This document shows, one piece after another, positions 18,542-27,632 of a stretch of DNA of 64,000 nucleotides (position 1 is the stretch's first letter; every line of letters starts with the position of its first letter). A model generated the notes under the pieces. That model had not been told where the DNA came from and ran no database searches. It saw nothing but the letters and a program-made list of their open reading frames with translations. The stretch covers positions 22,331 through 86,330 of the forward strand of contig JANXNI010000088.1 in the NCBI GenBank assembly GCA_025354165.1, written 5' to 3'. A program made the translations under genes and the position numbers. Origin of the DNA: Burkholderiales bacterium (GTDB lineage Bacteria > Pseudomonadota > Gammaproteobacteria > Burkholderiales > Casimicrobiaceae).

Positions 18542-18778
18542 CCGCCGAGATATGTGCGGCGGTCACTACCGCCGACACGGGCTTCGCGTTGTCGCAGCGT
18601 TGTAAGCATCGTCCGACACGATAACGGGCCACCGTCGGATTGCCGCCGATAGGCGTCTATGAAGAATCAGATACTGGGTTGCAACTCGAAATAGTCAGTC
18701 TTAGATCGAAGATTGATTCGACGACACAGTTGCGGCTTTCTGCCAACTTCCATTCCAATTCGCCGAAACGAGAAAACT

Positions 18779-18937
18779 ATGAGCATCGGAACCATCCTCT
18801 TGATCCTTTTAATCCTGCTGCTGGTCGGAGCAATTCCTAGCTGGCCGCATAGCAAAAGCTGGGGTTATGCACCGAGCGGCGCGCTGGGTATCGTACTCAT
18901 CATCGTGATCGTTCTGCTGCTCACCGGACGGCTGTGA
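18779..18937 (+). CDS. DUF3309 small membrane protein
   Basis: A 52-residue protein with two hydrophobic segments (GTILLILLILLLVGAIP and LGIVLIIVIVLLL) around SWPHSKSWGYAPSG, the signature of DUF3309. Function is unknown; such proteins are common near stress genes in proteobacteria. The ATG at 18779 matches the family start; the preceding AT-rich stretch has CGAGAAAA as a weak site. It is followed 40 bp on by the phospholipase D-type gene on the same strand. Confidence 0.8.
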   Translation: MSIGTILLILLILLLVGAIPSWPHSKSWGYAPSGALGIVLIIVIVLLLTGRL

Positions 18938-18977
18938 CGAACCGGTTTTTCACTAGGGTAGATGTGGCAGACGTCAC

Positions 18978-20426
18978 GTGCCTACTATCAGCGGAGTAGG
19001 CGCTGTGGCATTGACAGTAACTTCGCCGCGAAATGGGCTTTGGCTATTGCTGTGCTCGTTTGCTCTGTCGGCATGCAGTAGTCTTCCCACCTTTGTTCCC
19101 GACCTAGCGCGAAGCCGCGCCGGGCCGACGCGACTGGAAAGCGCACGTGGCCCACTCTCCGCAGCTCAGAGCAAGGTGATTCTTGAGCGGCTTCGAGCCC
19201 GCAGTCCCGAGACCGACATCTTTGATCGCCACCTTGCGCTTGAGGAAGCCATCGTCGGCAGTTCTCTGACGACCGGTAATCAGGTGGTGCTGTTGCAGGA
19301 CGGTCCGGCAACGTATCAGTCGATGCTTGCAGCAATAGACGCCGCGCGTGATCACATCAATATGGAGACCTATATCCTCGATGATGACGAGGTCGGGCAG
19401 CGCTTTGCACAGGCCTTGATCGACAAGCAGACGCAGGGCGTACAAGTCAATTTAATTCACGACAGCGCGGGCACGTTCACCACTCCAGCCGCGTTCTTCA
19501 AGCGGCTGACTGACGCGGGGGTTCGCGTGCTGGAGTACAACCCGATCAATCCTCTGCTTGCTCGCAAGGAGTGGCAGCTGAACCAGCGCGATCATCGCAA
19601 ACTGCTGATTGTTGATGGCACGACGGCGTTTCTCGGTGGCATCAATATCAGCAGTGTCTACTCGGGCGGCTCATTCGGCCAGGCTGCGAACGCAAGTGCG
19701 CGGGCTGCCGCAGTTGCGGGCAATGGCAATGACACGCTGGCTTGGCGTGACACTGACCTGCGTCTTCAGGGCCCGGTGGTCGCTGAATTCCAGAAGCTTT
19801 TTCTGGAAACATGGGAATCACAAAAGGGCGAACCACTGACAGCAAAGAACTGGTTCCCGCCGCCTTTGAGTGCCGGGCGACAAGTAGTGCGCGCCATCGG
19901 CAGTTCGCCGGAGGAACCGTACAGTCTGATTTACGCGACGCTACTGTCGGCCATTGCCAGCGCAGAGACGAGCGTAAATATCACTAACGCCTACTTCGTG
20001 CCCGATCCGCAAATGCTCGCGGCGCTTGAAGCGGCGGCACGTCGCGGGGTAGACGTGAAACTGATTTTGCCCAGCCAGACTGACTCATGGTTAGTGCTTA
20101 ACGCCGGACATCATTACTATGAAAACTTGCTGCGTGCAGGTGTGAAAATTTACCATCGCCGCGGCGTGATTCTGCATTCGAAAACAGCGCTGATTGACGG
20201 TGTGTGGGCAACGGTTGGTTCGACCAACATGGATTGGCGCAGTTTTCTGCACAATCGCGAACTGAACGCTGTCGTGCTTGGCGCTGAATTTGGTGCTCAA
20301 GTGCAGGCCATGTTTGACAAGGATCTTTTGGAGTCTGATGCCATTACGCTCGAACAGTGGCAGCAGCGGCCCGTCGATAAACGGGTGAAAGAATTATTCG
20401 CGAGAATATGGGAATACTGGCTGTAG
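18978..20426 (+). CDS. Phospholipase D-family lipoprotein (cardiolipin synthase-like)
   Basis: A 482-residue protein with two HKD motifs: HRKLLIVDG (about 206-214) and HSKTALIDG (about 400-408). These mark the cardiolipin synthase/phospholipase D superfamily. The N-terminus has a hydrophobic stretch ending in LSAC (Cys33), a lipobox, so it is probably a periplasm-facing lipoprotein rather than the usual integral ClsA. It may transfer phosphatidyl groups in the envelope. The start is the GTG at 18978; no better codon precedes the lipoprotein signal. A possible operon partner is DUF3309 just upstream. Confidence 0.8.
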   Translation: MPTISGVGAVALTVTSPRNGLWLLLCSFALSACSSLPTFVPDLARSRAGPTRLESARGPLSAAQSKVILERLRARSPETDIFDRHLALEEAIVGSSLTTGNQVVLLQDGPATYQSMLAAIDAARDHINMETYILDDDEVGQRFAQALIDKQTQGVQVNLIHDSAGTFTTPAAFFKRLTDAGVRVLEYNPINPLLARKEWQLNQRDHRKLLIVDGTTAFLGGINISSVYSGGSFGQAANASARAAAVAGNGNDTLAWRDTDLRLQGPVVAEFQKLFLETWESQKGEPLTAKNWFPPPLSAGRQVVRAIGSSPEEPYSLIYATLLSAIASAETSVNITNAYFVPDPQMLAALEAAARRGVDVKLILPSQTDSWLVLNAGHHYYENLLRAGVKIYHRRGVILHSKTALIDGVWATVGSTNMDWRSFLHNRELNAVVLGAEFGAQVQAMFDKDLLESDAITLEQWQQRPVDKRVKELFARIWEYWL

Positions 20427-20446
20427 TCGGCGAGCTTCCGTCCGAG

Positions 20447-20920
20447 TTATTTTCGCTCGCGAATGCGCTTCACGAGATCGCTCGCCAGTTCGTTGGGAAC
20501 CGGGATCGTCAGGTGATATTGCTCGATACGCCATTGGCCGTCGACGCTGCGCAGCACGCCCGTGCCACGGCAACGCCCGAGACTCGTGTTGTCGAGCAGT
20601 TCATCGAATGAAGCATGTTTGCCGTCGGCCGAAACGTTCAAATGGCGCTCGGCTACCGTGTACGTCCAGCCGCGACCTTTGTCGAAATGCGGCTTCGCAT
20701 AGGCCTTGAATTGCTCGACCGTCCAGCGCTCCGTTGCATCGGTGCCGATGAACACGCCGTCGGCTGCGAAGGCAGCGAAATACGCGTTGAATTGCGCGTT
20801 TGATGCATTGCTGTGAAAGCCATCGAGCAACTTGTTCGCCGCGTCGTCGGACGGGTCGGAGTGAGCAGCGGTTGTGGCAAAAACAAGGAATGTCAGCGTA
20901 AGTTGAAGCAGTTTTTTCAT
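20447..20920 (-). CDS. Exported NTF2-like / SnoaL-like protein
   Basis: A 157-residue protein with a signal peptide (MKKLLQLTLTFLVFATTAAHS) and an NTF2-like fold: FAADGVFIGTDATERWTVEQFKAY and RCRGTGVLRSVDGQWRIEQYHLTIPVPNEL resemble SnoaL/DUF4440 proteins. These bind small ligands or act as simple enzymes; the function here is unknown. The ATG at 20920 is preferred to an upstream in-frame start at 20953 because it begins the signal peptide. The nitronate monooxygenase gene lies directly upstream (33 bp from its stop to this start). Confidence 0.75.
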   Translation of the reverse strand: MKKLLQLTLTFLVFATTAAHSDPSDDAANKLLDGFHSNASNAQFNAYFAAFAADGVFIGTDATERWTVEQFKAYAKPHFDKGRGWTYTVAERHLNVSADGKHASFDELLDNTSLGRCRGTGVLRSVDGQWRIEQYHLTIPVPNELASDLVKRIRERK

Positions 20921-20952
20921 CGCGTTGATTTCACCACGAAAGTGGGTTGCCA

Positions 20953-21993
20953 CTACGCTAAACCGGCCAATTCACGCGTCAGCTCCGCCGCACTGATCTC
21001 TTTGCAGCCACTCGCATTCTGACCTGACCAAAGTGGTGAAAAATCGCCGCTTCCAAGCTTTTCCGCCGCCGCACGTAGCGGTGCGATGGCAGCGGTCGCG
21101 AGCGGAAACTCCGGCGCGGCTGCGCTGATCGAACCCAGTTCGCGCATGATGCGGTTGACGATGCCACGCGCCGGACGCCCGGTGAAGAGATTGGTCAGTG
21201 CGGTGTGGTGTGCTGCTTCGCTCTTGAGCGCCGCGCGATGAAGTGCGCTGGTGGATGCCTCGGGGCAGAGCAGGAACGAGGTGCCAATCTGCGCGGCCAC
21301 TGCGCCCAAAGAAAGTGCGGCTTGCACGCCTTTCGAATCAGCGATGCCGCCCGCCGCGATCACGGGTACGCTCACCGCGCGCACAATCTGCGGCAGCAAC
21401 GCGAACGTGCCGATCTGCGTGGTGATGTCGCTCGACAGGAAAATGCCGCGATGACCGCCTGCCTCGTTGCCTTGGGCAATGACGGCGTCGACGCCGTGCT
21501 CTGCAAGCCAGCGTGCTTCGTCGACAGTGGTGGCGGACGCCAGGATTTTCGCGCCCCACGAGCGTACGCGCGCCATCAATTCCGGCGACGGTAATCCGAA
21601 ATGAAAACTCACAATCGGTGGCTTGAATTCAGCGAGCGCCTCGGCGACTGCCGCAGTGAATGGACTACGTCCGGGGCCTGACCCAATGGTCGCCGGATCG
21701 ATGCCGAATTCTGCAAAGTAGGGAGCAAGCGCGTCGCGCCACCGCGCCTCGCGTTCTGCGCTCGGCGTCGGTGGAACATGGCAGAAAAAATTGACATTAA
21801 ACGGTTTGTCCGTCTGCGCCCGAATTGCGGTGAGCTCGCTTCGCATGGCGTCCGCCGTCAGCATCGCGCACGGCAGCGAGCCGAGGCCACCTGCGTTCGA
21901 CACGGCCACGGCCAGCGCAGACACCTGCACGCCCGCCATAGGGGCCTGAATGATGGGGAGATCTACGCCGAGGAGACGTGGCAATGGGGTCAT
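20953..21993 (-). CDS. Nitronate monooxygenase family protein
   Basis: A 346-residue FMN-binding TIM barrel of the 2-nitropropane dioxygenase family. Typical blocks: IIQAPMAGVQ at the N-terminus, AVIAQGNEAGGHRG, VPVIAAGGIADSKGV and AAQIGTSFLLCPEA. It would oxidise alkyl nitronates, detoxifying nitro compounds such as propionate-3-nitronate. The catalytic His candidate is in NEAGGH. The minus-strand NTF2-like gene follows, and a divergent pirin gene starts at 22091, which shares the promoter region. Confidence 0.9.
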   Translation of the reverse strand: MTPLPRLLGVDLPIIQAPMAGVQVSALAVAVSNAGGLGSLPCAMLTADAMRSELTAIRAQTDKPFNVNFFCHVPPTPSAEREARWRDALAPYFAEFGIDPATIGSGPGRSPFTAAVAEALAEFKPPIVSFHFGLPSPELMARVRSWGAKILASATTVDEARWLAEHGVDAVIAQGNEAGGHRGIFLSSDITTQIGTFALLPQIVRAVSVPVIAAGGIADSKGVQAALSLGAVAAQIGTSFLLCPEASTSALHRAALKSEAAHHTALTNLFTGRPARGIVNRIMRELGSISAAAPEFPLATAAIAPLRAAAEKLGSGDFSPLWSGQNASGCKEISAAELTRELAGLA

Positions 21994-22090
21994 GGTTCTG
22001 TCCTGCGGGTTGCACCAGTTGGTGGCGGTATTCTTGCAGTTTGGCGCAGCGCCCCCAAATTCTTCGGATTGGAGTTATTGAAAGGATCAC

Positions 22091-22963
22091 ATGAAAAAAA
22101 TTGCACACATTCTGAAGAGCGCCGCGCCGCATTGGGTGGGCAACGGTTTTCACGTTAATAACCTGTTCATGTACGAGCAGGCGGCAGAGGTGTTGAGCCC
22201 ATTTTTGCTGCTGGACTATGGCGCGCCGAAACAGTTTGCTCCGTCGACCCAGCCGCGCGGCGTCGGGCGACATCCGCATCGTGGATTCGAGACGGTAACA
22301 GTGGCGTATCAGGGCGAGATTGAGCATCATGATTCCGAAGGCAATAAGGGCGTGATCGGGCCCGGCGACGTGCAGTGGATGACGGCGGCGTCCGGCATCG
22401 TGCATGAAGAGTGGCTGAACCCGCCGTTTAATGCGCGCGGTGGCGTGCTGGAAATGGCGCAACTGTGGGTGAATCTGCCGGCAAAGGACAAGATGACTCC
22501 GCCGCGTTACCAGGAGATTGTCAACGCGCAGATCCCGGAGGTTGTCGCCGAAGGTGGTGCCCGGGTGCGGGTGATCGCGGGTGAATTCGCAGGTGAGGGT
22601 GGCCCCGCTATGACCTACTCGCCGATCAATGTCTGGGACGTGCAGCTTAAAACTGACCAATCTCTTGATTTGACCGTGGAAGCGGGCTACACGACGATGT
22701 TTGCGGTGCTCAAGGGTAGCGTCCGAGTGAACGGCGCGGACAGCGTCAAGTCGCCCGCGTTGGTGGTTCTTGATCGCGACGGCACAGAGGCGAAGCTTGA
22801 AGCGCTGGAGGACGCCAGTGTGCTCGTCTTGAACGGCGAACCGATCAATGAGCCAGTCGTTGGTTCTGGCCCGTTTGTGATGAATACCCGGAACGAAATC
22901 ATGCAGGCGATGCGCGATTTTCAGAGCGGGAAATTTGTGCGCTCGGCAGCAGTCGCGGGCTAA
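22091..22963 (+). CDS. Pirin family protein
   Basis: A 290-residue bicupin of the pirin family. The N-terminal metal site is GRHPHRGFETVTVAYQGEIEHHD, and GPGDVQWMTAASGIVHEE is the second conserved block. Pirins bind Fe and some act as quercetin dioxygenases; bacterial roles vary. The start at 22091 is preceded by GAAAGGATCAC. The stop codon TAA at 22961-22963 is followed after one base by a dyad element. Confidence 0.9.
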   Translation: MKKIAHILKSAAPHWVGNGFHVNNLFMYEQAAEVLSPFLLLDYGAPKQFAPSTQPRGVGRHPHRGFETVTVAYQGEIEHHDSEGNKGVIGPGDVQWMTAASGIVHEEWLNPPFNARGGVLEMAQLWVNLPAKDKMTPPRYQEIVNAQIPEVVAEGGARVRVIAGEFAGEGGPAMTYSPINVWDVQLKTDQSLDLTVEAGYTTMFAVLKGSVRVNGADSVKSPALVVLDRDGTEAKLEALEDASVLVLNGEPINEPVVGSGPFVMNTRNEIMQAMRDFQSGKFVRSAAVAG

Positions 22964-22964
22964 C

Positions 22965-23078
22965 AGCTTTTCTCTAAATGCCTTGTTAAACGGGGGCTAA
23001 GCGTTATTTAGGCAAATAGTCGATAAATTGACTATTTGCCTGCTAGCCCCTGTGCAGTGGTGTTTATATGAAAAAGCT
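22965..23078. repeat. 114-bp dyad element, copy E
   Basis: The best-preserved copy. Ends are AGCTTTTCTC and ATGAAAAAGCT. The inner pairs are GGGGGCTA / CTAGCCCC. The central hairpin is perfect: GGCAAATAGTC and GACTATTTGCC around an eight-base loop. It fills the gap between the convergent pirin and MATE genes. Confidence 0.9.
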
Positions 23079-23107
23079 GTTTCGCGTTTGCTGATTTCGC
23101 CGGTTCC

Positions 23108-24493
23108 TCAAATCAAGCGTTTGATCGGCCGCTTGCGCCACACCAACCGGTAGTACGCGGTCTGTAGCGTGAGCATCGCGATAAACGCCGCCGGATAGGC
23201 GATCCAGATGCCGTTGAGCCCGATCTGTTTGCTCGTGAACCAGGCGACAGGAATCTCAACGATCAGGATGCAAACAATCGAAATTACTGTTGGCATCATC
23301 ACCGTGCCGCTCGAACGCATCACGCCCGAGAGCGTGCTCGACATGCCGAGAATGACGCAGCTCCAGAGCATGATGTGCAACAGCGTTTGCGCAACCTCGA
23401 TGACCGCTGCATCCACGATGAAGAGCGCGATGATGTGACGCGAAAACAGGTAGCCCAGCAGCACTAATCCACCGGTAAATATAAGATTCATTTGCAGCCC
23501 CGTTCGCGCAATCGCGCCCAGGCGCTCCGGTCGCCCGGCCCCGATGGCCTGCGCGCCAAGAATGGAGCAGGTGATGGCAATCGAGAGCACCGGAAACTGC
23601 ACGTAGTTCACGATCTGGTTAACCGCGCCGTACGCCGCTGTGGCCTGCGAACCGTAACCGTTGACCATCGCTAACAGCGCCAGCTCGGCGAGCGAAATCA
23701 CGACCATTTGCAGCCCTGTCGGCACGCCGATTTTGAGCACTGCCTTGAGGATGGCGGGATTAACGCGCATGTATCGCAGCATCTGCCCGTCGGGTGCCAT
23801 CGGGTGCGCTTGCCCTTGATACGGTTTGTGCAGCAAGCGCCAGCCCAGCCAGATCATCGCCGTCGGAAACGAAATGAAAGACGCCCACGCTGCGCTCGTC
23901 AATCCGAGTGGTGGCAAGCCCAGCCAGCCCAGAATCAAAGCCGGCGTGAGCGCCAGGCCCACAGCGGTGGACAGCAATAGCGTAAACAGCGGCGTCACCG
24001 TATCTCCGACGCCACGCAACATCTGCGTAGACAGGATGAAAAGAAACAGCACCGGTGCTGCCAGCATCATGATGCGTGCGTAACTCACTGCCGCTTGCAA
24101 GATGTCCGCAGGCGTCCCCAGCACGCGCAAAATGGGCTCGGTAAACAGCGCGCCGATCACGGCCACTGCGCCACCCAGAATGAGCCCGGCCATCAGCGCT
24201 GTGCCGGTTACCGCTTTGACGCGCTCAACGTTGCGAGCGCCCCACGCCTGCCCGATCAGCACTGACGCGCCAGCGCCCAGCCCGATGATGAATGCGATGA
24301 AAAACATGAGCACTGGAAAGAACGCCGCCGCCGCTGCCATTGCCTGCACGCCGAGCATTTGACCGATGTAGATCGCATTTACTGTGCCCGAAAGCGACTG
24401 CAAAAAATTGCTGAGTAGCATCGGGCCAAGAAAGATGAGGAAGATTTTCCACAGCGGCTTTTGCCCGTTTGCCAGTGTTTGCGGGGCGCTCAC
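23108..24493 (-). CDS. MATE family efflux transporter
   Basis: A 461-residue transporter with about twelve membrane helices of the MATE/DinF superfamily (for example GPMLLSNFLQSLSGTVNAIYIGQMLG and GLGAGASVLIGQAWGARN, the latter typical of MATE helix junctions). It exports cationic drugs or metabolites using sodium or proton gradients. The start is the GTG at 24493, overlapping the stop of the DUF2239 gene (GTGA), which implies translational coupling. Longer in-frame sequence upstream lies inside that gene and is not coding here. Confidence 0.85.
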   Translation of the reverse strand: MSAPQTLANGQKPLWKIFLIFLGPMLLSNFLQSLSGTVNAIYIGQMLGVQAMAAAAAFFPVLMFFIAFIIGLGAGASVLIGQAWGARNVERVKAVTGTALMAGLILGGAVAVIGALFTEPILRVLGTPADILQAAVSYARIMMLAAPVLFLFILSTQMLRGVGDTVTPLFTLLLSTAVGLALTPALILGWLGLPPLGLTSAAWASFISFPTAMIWLGWRLLHKPYQGQAHPMAPDGQMLRYMRVNPAILKAVLKIGVPTGLQMVVISLAELALLAMVNGYGSQATAAYGAVNQIVNYVQFPVLSIAITCSILGAQAIGAGRPERLGAIARTGLQMNLIFTGGLVLLGYLFSRHIIALFIVDAAVIEVAQTLLHIMLWSCVILGMSSTLSGVMRSSGTVMMPTVISIVCILIVEIPVAWFTSKQIGLNGIWIAYPAAFIAMLTLQTAYYRLVWRKRPIKRLI

Positions 24494-25125
24494 GTTGATG
24501 CTCCAGTTGCTGTCTCGGCTTCGGCATGTGCCGTGAACGCTGCGTTCGCCAACAGCCGCGCGTGATCGCGAACATCGGGGGGCCACGATTCTGTGTTGGC
24601 GGTGAACAGCTCTGGGTTGCCGGCGAACAAGGCACGCGTCGCTTCTTCGTAGCCTGCTTCGTGTCCCGCGATGGCAGTGACGAAGCGGTAGCAGACGATT
24701 TTTGCCTGACGCGCGCGATCCGCGCCCTGACTCATGCGTCGCGCGGTCAGCACGAGCTTGCGAAGTGTGACCGACGCGCCGCCCGGTTGCTGGTTGAGCC
24801 ATTCCCAATCGTGCGGCAGCAAGGTGACCTCGCGCGAGATGACGCCGAGCTTGGGGCGACCGGGGCCGACGGGAGGCGGCGCCGGGACGTCCGGCTCTGC
24901 GGCGGCGTGCGCAGCATCGGGCATCAGCTCGATGCGCTCGCCAGTGGTCAAATCGAACACCATCGCTTGTGCGCTCGGGTCGAAATCGGCGTCGTACGCG
25001 CGGTAGGCGTACGGACTGATCGACAGCGCCGCCAGTTGCGCTGCAATCTTGGCCTCGGAGCCCTCTGCAACGCGCTTACCGCGCTGAAACGCCACGTAGC
25101 GTGGCGCATTTGTATTCTTGGACAT
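24490..25125 (-). CDS. DUF2239 family protein
   Basis: A 211-residue protein of DUF2239. Visible features: YVAFQRGKRVAEG at the N-terminus, FDLTTGERIELMP, and GRPKLGVISREVTLLPHDWEWLNQQPGGASVTLRKLV, the diagnostic region; RPKLGVISREVTLLPRHW-type sequence is the family core. The role is unknown; the RPKLG and HDWEWL parts suggest a small DNA- or regulator-related module. It is the first gene of an operon with the MATE exporter and faces the EamA gene across a double palindrome. Confidence 0.8.
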   Translation of the reverse strand: MSKNTNAPRYVAFQRGKRVAEGSEAKIAAQLAALSISPYAYRAYDADFDPSAQAMVFDLTTGERIELMPDAAHAAAEPDVPAPPPVGPGRPKLGVISREVTLLPHDWEWLNQQPGGASVTLRKLVLTARRMSQGADRARQAKIVCYRFVTAIAGHEAGYEEATRALFAGNPELFTANTESWPPDVRDHARLLANAAFTAHAEAETATGAST

Positions 25126-25152
25126 ACTCTTCTCGCTGGTGAATGCGCGGAA

Positions 25153-25196
25153 TATACCCGGGTAAATTTAAGCTGTCAAATTTACCCGGGTAAATT
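25153..25196. promoter_or_regulatory. Double palindromic operator TTTACCCGGGTAAA
   Basis: Two copies of ACCCGGGTAAATT, the second a perfect 18-base palindrome AATTTACCCGGGTAAATT (25179-25196). Their CCCGGG centres are 28 bp apart. They sit between the divergent DUF2239-MATE operon and the EamA gene, so one dimeric repressor, probably TetR-like, could control both exporters. No regulator gene is adjacent. Confidence 0.7.
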
Positions 25197-25241
25197 GTGT
25201 GAGGCGTGAGATTTGCGGGCGGCACACACATAATCCATCTT

Positions 25242-26288
25242 ATGAATCGCGCCGTCCTCTACGCCATGCTCGCAGCAGCCCTGTTCGGTGCCAGTACACC
25301 GCTCGCCAAGCGGTTAGTTGGCGATCTTTCGCCGGTGTTGCTGGGCGGTCTGCTTTATCTTGGCAGTGGTGTCGGGCTGGGCGTTGCACGCGTATTGCGT
25401 GATGGCGGCTGGAAGGCCTCGGGGATCGCCAAAAGCGAATGGCCGTGGCTGCTCGGCGCGATATTTTTTGGCGGTATCGTCGGGCCGGTGGCGTTGTTGT
25501 TCGGTTTAACTCGGGTTAGCGGATCAACTGCATCGTTGCTTTTGAACCTGGAGGCGGTGCTGACGGCGCTCATCGCGTGGCTCGTGTTCAAAGAAAATGC
25601 GGATCGCAGAGTGGTGCTTGGAATGGCCGCCATCGTTGCCGGCGGCGTTGTGCTGTCGTGGCCATCGTCACACAGCGGTACCGAGGATTGGATAGGCCCG
25701 CTGTTGATCGCCGCGGCATGCGCCTGTTGGGCGATTGACAACAATTTGACGCGCAAAGTCTCGGCCTCCGACGCGTTATTTATCGCGGGTAGCAAGGGAC
25801 TTATTGCTGGTGTCTTCAACACGTTGCTGGCGATTAGCTTTGGTGCTGTGCTTCCGGATGTGCTCACAGTGTCATCCGCGATGCTCCTCGGTTTTTTGGG
25901 ATACGGACTGAGCCTTGTGCTCTTTGTGCTGGCGCTGCGTTGGCTGGGTACGGCACGCACCGGTGCGTACTTTTCTGTCGCCCCATTCATCGGCGCGGTC
26001 GTGGCCCTTGCACTGCTGGGAGAAACGACAACATCGCAATTCTGGTGCGCCGCTTCCCTAATGGCTCTCGGCGTGTGGCTGCATCTGACGGAGCATCACG
26101 CGCACGTCCACACACACGACGCAACCGCCCACGAACACAGTCATGCCCATGACGAGCACCACCAGCATTCACACGATGCTGAGTTTGCCGGGGATGCTGC
26201 GGCTACGCACTCGCACTGGCACCAACACGCCGTTGTCACGCACAAACACATGCACTTTCCGGACATTCACCATCGGCACGAGCATTGA
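25242..26288 (+). CDS. EamA/DMT exporter with histidine-rich tail
   Basis: A 348-residue protein. Residues about 1-285 form two EamA repeats with ten hydrophobic helices (ALFGASTPLAKRLVG; VAPFIGAVVALALLGE). The last 65 residues are unusual: 24 or more His, in clusters such as HHAHVHTHDATAHEHSHAH and HSHWHQHAVVTHKHMH. Such tails bind Ni, Zn or Co. The drug/metabolite transporter part exports small molecules; the tail suggests metal sensing or metal export. The ATG at 25242 fits the family start. It is divergent from the DUF2239-MATE operon. Confidence 0.85.
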   Translation: MNRAVLYAMLAAALFGASTPLAKRLVGDLSPVLLGGLLYLGSGVGLGVARVLRDGGWKASGIAKSEWPWLLGAIFFGGIVGPVALLFGLTRVSGSTASLLLNLEAVLTALIAWLVFKENADRRVVLGMAAIVAGGVVLSWPSSHSGTEDWIGPLLIAAACACWAIDNNLTRKVSASDALFIAGSKGLIAGVFNTLLAISFGAVLPDVLTVSSAMLLGFLGYGLSLVLFVLALRWLGTARTGAYFSVAPFIGAVVALALLGETTTSQFWCAASLMALGVWLHLTEHHAHVHTHDATAHEHSHAHDEHHQHSHDAEFAGDAAATHSHWHQHAVVTHKHMHFPDIHHRHEH

Positions 26289-26289
26289 T

Positions 26290-26324
26290 GGGCTACGTTG
26301 CCCTTTCCCCGAGGACGCTAGCCC
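26290..26324. terminator. Hairpin between convergent genes
   Basis: GGGCTA (26290-26295) pairs with TAGCCC (26319-26324) across a 23-base loop. It overlaps the stop codon of the kinase gene. It may terminate both transcripts. The stem sequence equals the inner pair of the dyad elements, so it could be an eroded relic, but no termini are recognisable. Confidence 0.3.
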
Positions 26325-27340
26325 GTAATTCGCAATCCCGGTTCCTGCATCGCCGCAATTTGCTCGCGCAGCTCCAGTACGCGATCCTGCCAATAGCGTT
26401 GCGTGTTGAACCACGGGAAGGCGGCAGGAAAGGCCGGGTCGTGCCAGCGGCGGGCGATCCAGCCTGAATAGTGCAATAGGCGCAGCGTGCGCAGCGCTTC
26501 GATCAGTTTCAATTCGTTGTCGTCAAATTCGCAGAAATCCTCGTAGCCTTTGATGATGCTCGCGAGCTGGCCCTGCATCGCATCGCGCTCGCCGGAGAGC
26601 AGCATCCATAAGTCCTGCACAGCGGGCCCCATGCGGCAGTCGTCAAAGTCGACGAAGTGCGGACCGCTGTCGTTCCACAGCACGTTGCTCGCGTGGCAAT
26701 CGCCATGCAGGCGGATCGATTTCACCGTACCGACGCGGCCAAATATTTCGCGAATACCATCGAGTGCCATCGCGCTCACGCTCGACCACGCGGGTAGCAA
26801 ATCCGTCGGTATGAAGTTGTTGTCGAGGAGGAAAGCACGCGGTTCGATGCCGAAGGATTCGATGTTGAGTGTGGGTCGGTCGGCGAACGGACGCAGCTCG
26901 CCAATGGCGTGAATTCGACCGATGAATCGGCCCATCCAGGTGAGTGTTTCCATGTTGTCCAGCTCGGGCGATCGGCCCGACAATCGCGGCGTGACCGAGA
27001 AACGAAAACCTTCAAATTCGTTTAGTGTTTTGCCGCTGAGCGTCATCGGCGGCACCGCCGGAATTTCGCGCTCCGCTAACTCTGCGACGAAGGCGTGTTC
27101 TTCGAGAATCGCAGCCGTCGTCCATCGTTGCGGACGATAGAACTTGGCGACCACGCTCACGCCGTGCGGCACCGGCTCTTCCAGCCAAACCTGATACACG
27201 CGGTTCTCGTAACTGTTGAGCGCAATCAGGCGACCATCGCCGCGCAGGCCGACCGATTCGAGTGCGTTGAGCACGGTGTCGGGCGTGAGTAACGCGTAGG
27301 GCTGCGCGGACGTGGGCGTTGCAGTGGCAGTGGTAGACAT
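26318..27340 (-). CDS. srkA: Stress response kinase A (SrkA/YihE-like)
   Basis: A 340-residue aminoglycoside phosphotransferase-fold kinase. It has LIALNSYENRVYQVWLEEP, the catalytic loop LHGDCHASNVLWN and the Mg motif HFVDFDDCRMGPAVQDLWML, all typical of YihE/SrkA. E. coli SrkA is a Ser/Thr kinase that counters MazF-linked stress death. Length is close to the usual 328. The ATG at 27340 matches the family start. It is convergent with the EamA gene; upstream of it begins the DNA holding the integron cassettes. Confidence 0.9.
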   Translation of the reverse strand: MSTTATATPTSAQPYALLTPDTVLNALESVGLRGDGRLIALNSYENRVYQVWLEEPVPHGVSVVAKFYRPQRWTTAAILEEHAFVAELAEREIPAVPPMTLSGKTLNEFEGFRFSVTPRLSGRSPELDNMETLTWMGRFIGRIHAIGELRPFADRPTLNIESFGIEPRAFLLDNNFIPTDLLPAWSSVSAMALDGIREIFGRVGTVKSIRLHGDCHASNVLWNDSGPHFVDFDDCRMGPAVQDLWMLLSGERDAMQGQLASIIKGYEDFCEFDDNELKLIEALRTLRLLHYSGWIARRWHDPAFPAAFPWFNTQRYWQDRVLELREQIAAMQEPGLRITG

Positions 27341-27632
27341 GCCCGATTATCGCAACGTGGCCGTTTGTCGATGCTTGACCCGGGCACTTCGGCGGCCGCA
27401 TAGCTCATTCGTTCGGATTGCGGACGCCCACGAAAAGAGTGTCGCCCTTGTTCAGCTTCTAGAAAGCCGTGATTGACCGGAGTATCGGTGCGATATGTGC
27501 ACTCCTACTTAAACTATTCGTGGAGTCAGTTCAAAAGTAAATCGTCCCTTCGCAGAAACGTTTAGAAGCACCGCGTTCGGAATCTTCTGTGTGCGTATAA
27601 AAATATATATTGGCGTCGCAAACTTATATTAC
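27341..27632. other. Intergenic DNA left of the cassette pair
   Basis: About 290 bp with no convincing gene. It includes the srkA promoter side and, at 27598-27611, the AT-rich run TATAAAAATATATAT that could hold a -10 box for the cassettes. I found no integrase gene and no complete attC or recognisable attI in it. Confidence 0.5.

Noticed and set aside
24494..24808. N-terminal extension of the MATE gene
   Set aside because: It lies within the DUF2239 gene in another frame, is Arg/Ser-rich and has no transporter similarity.
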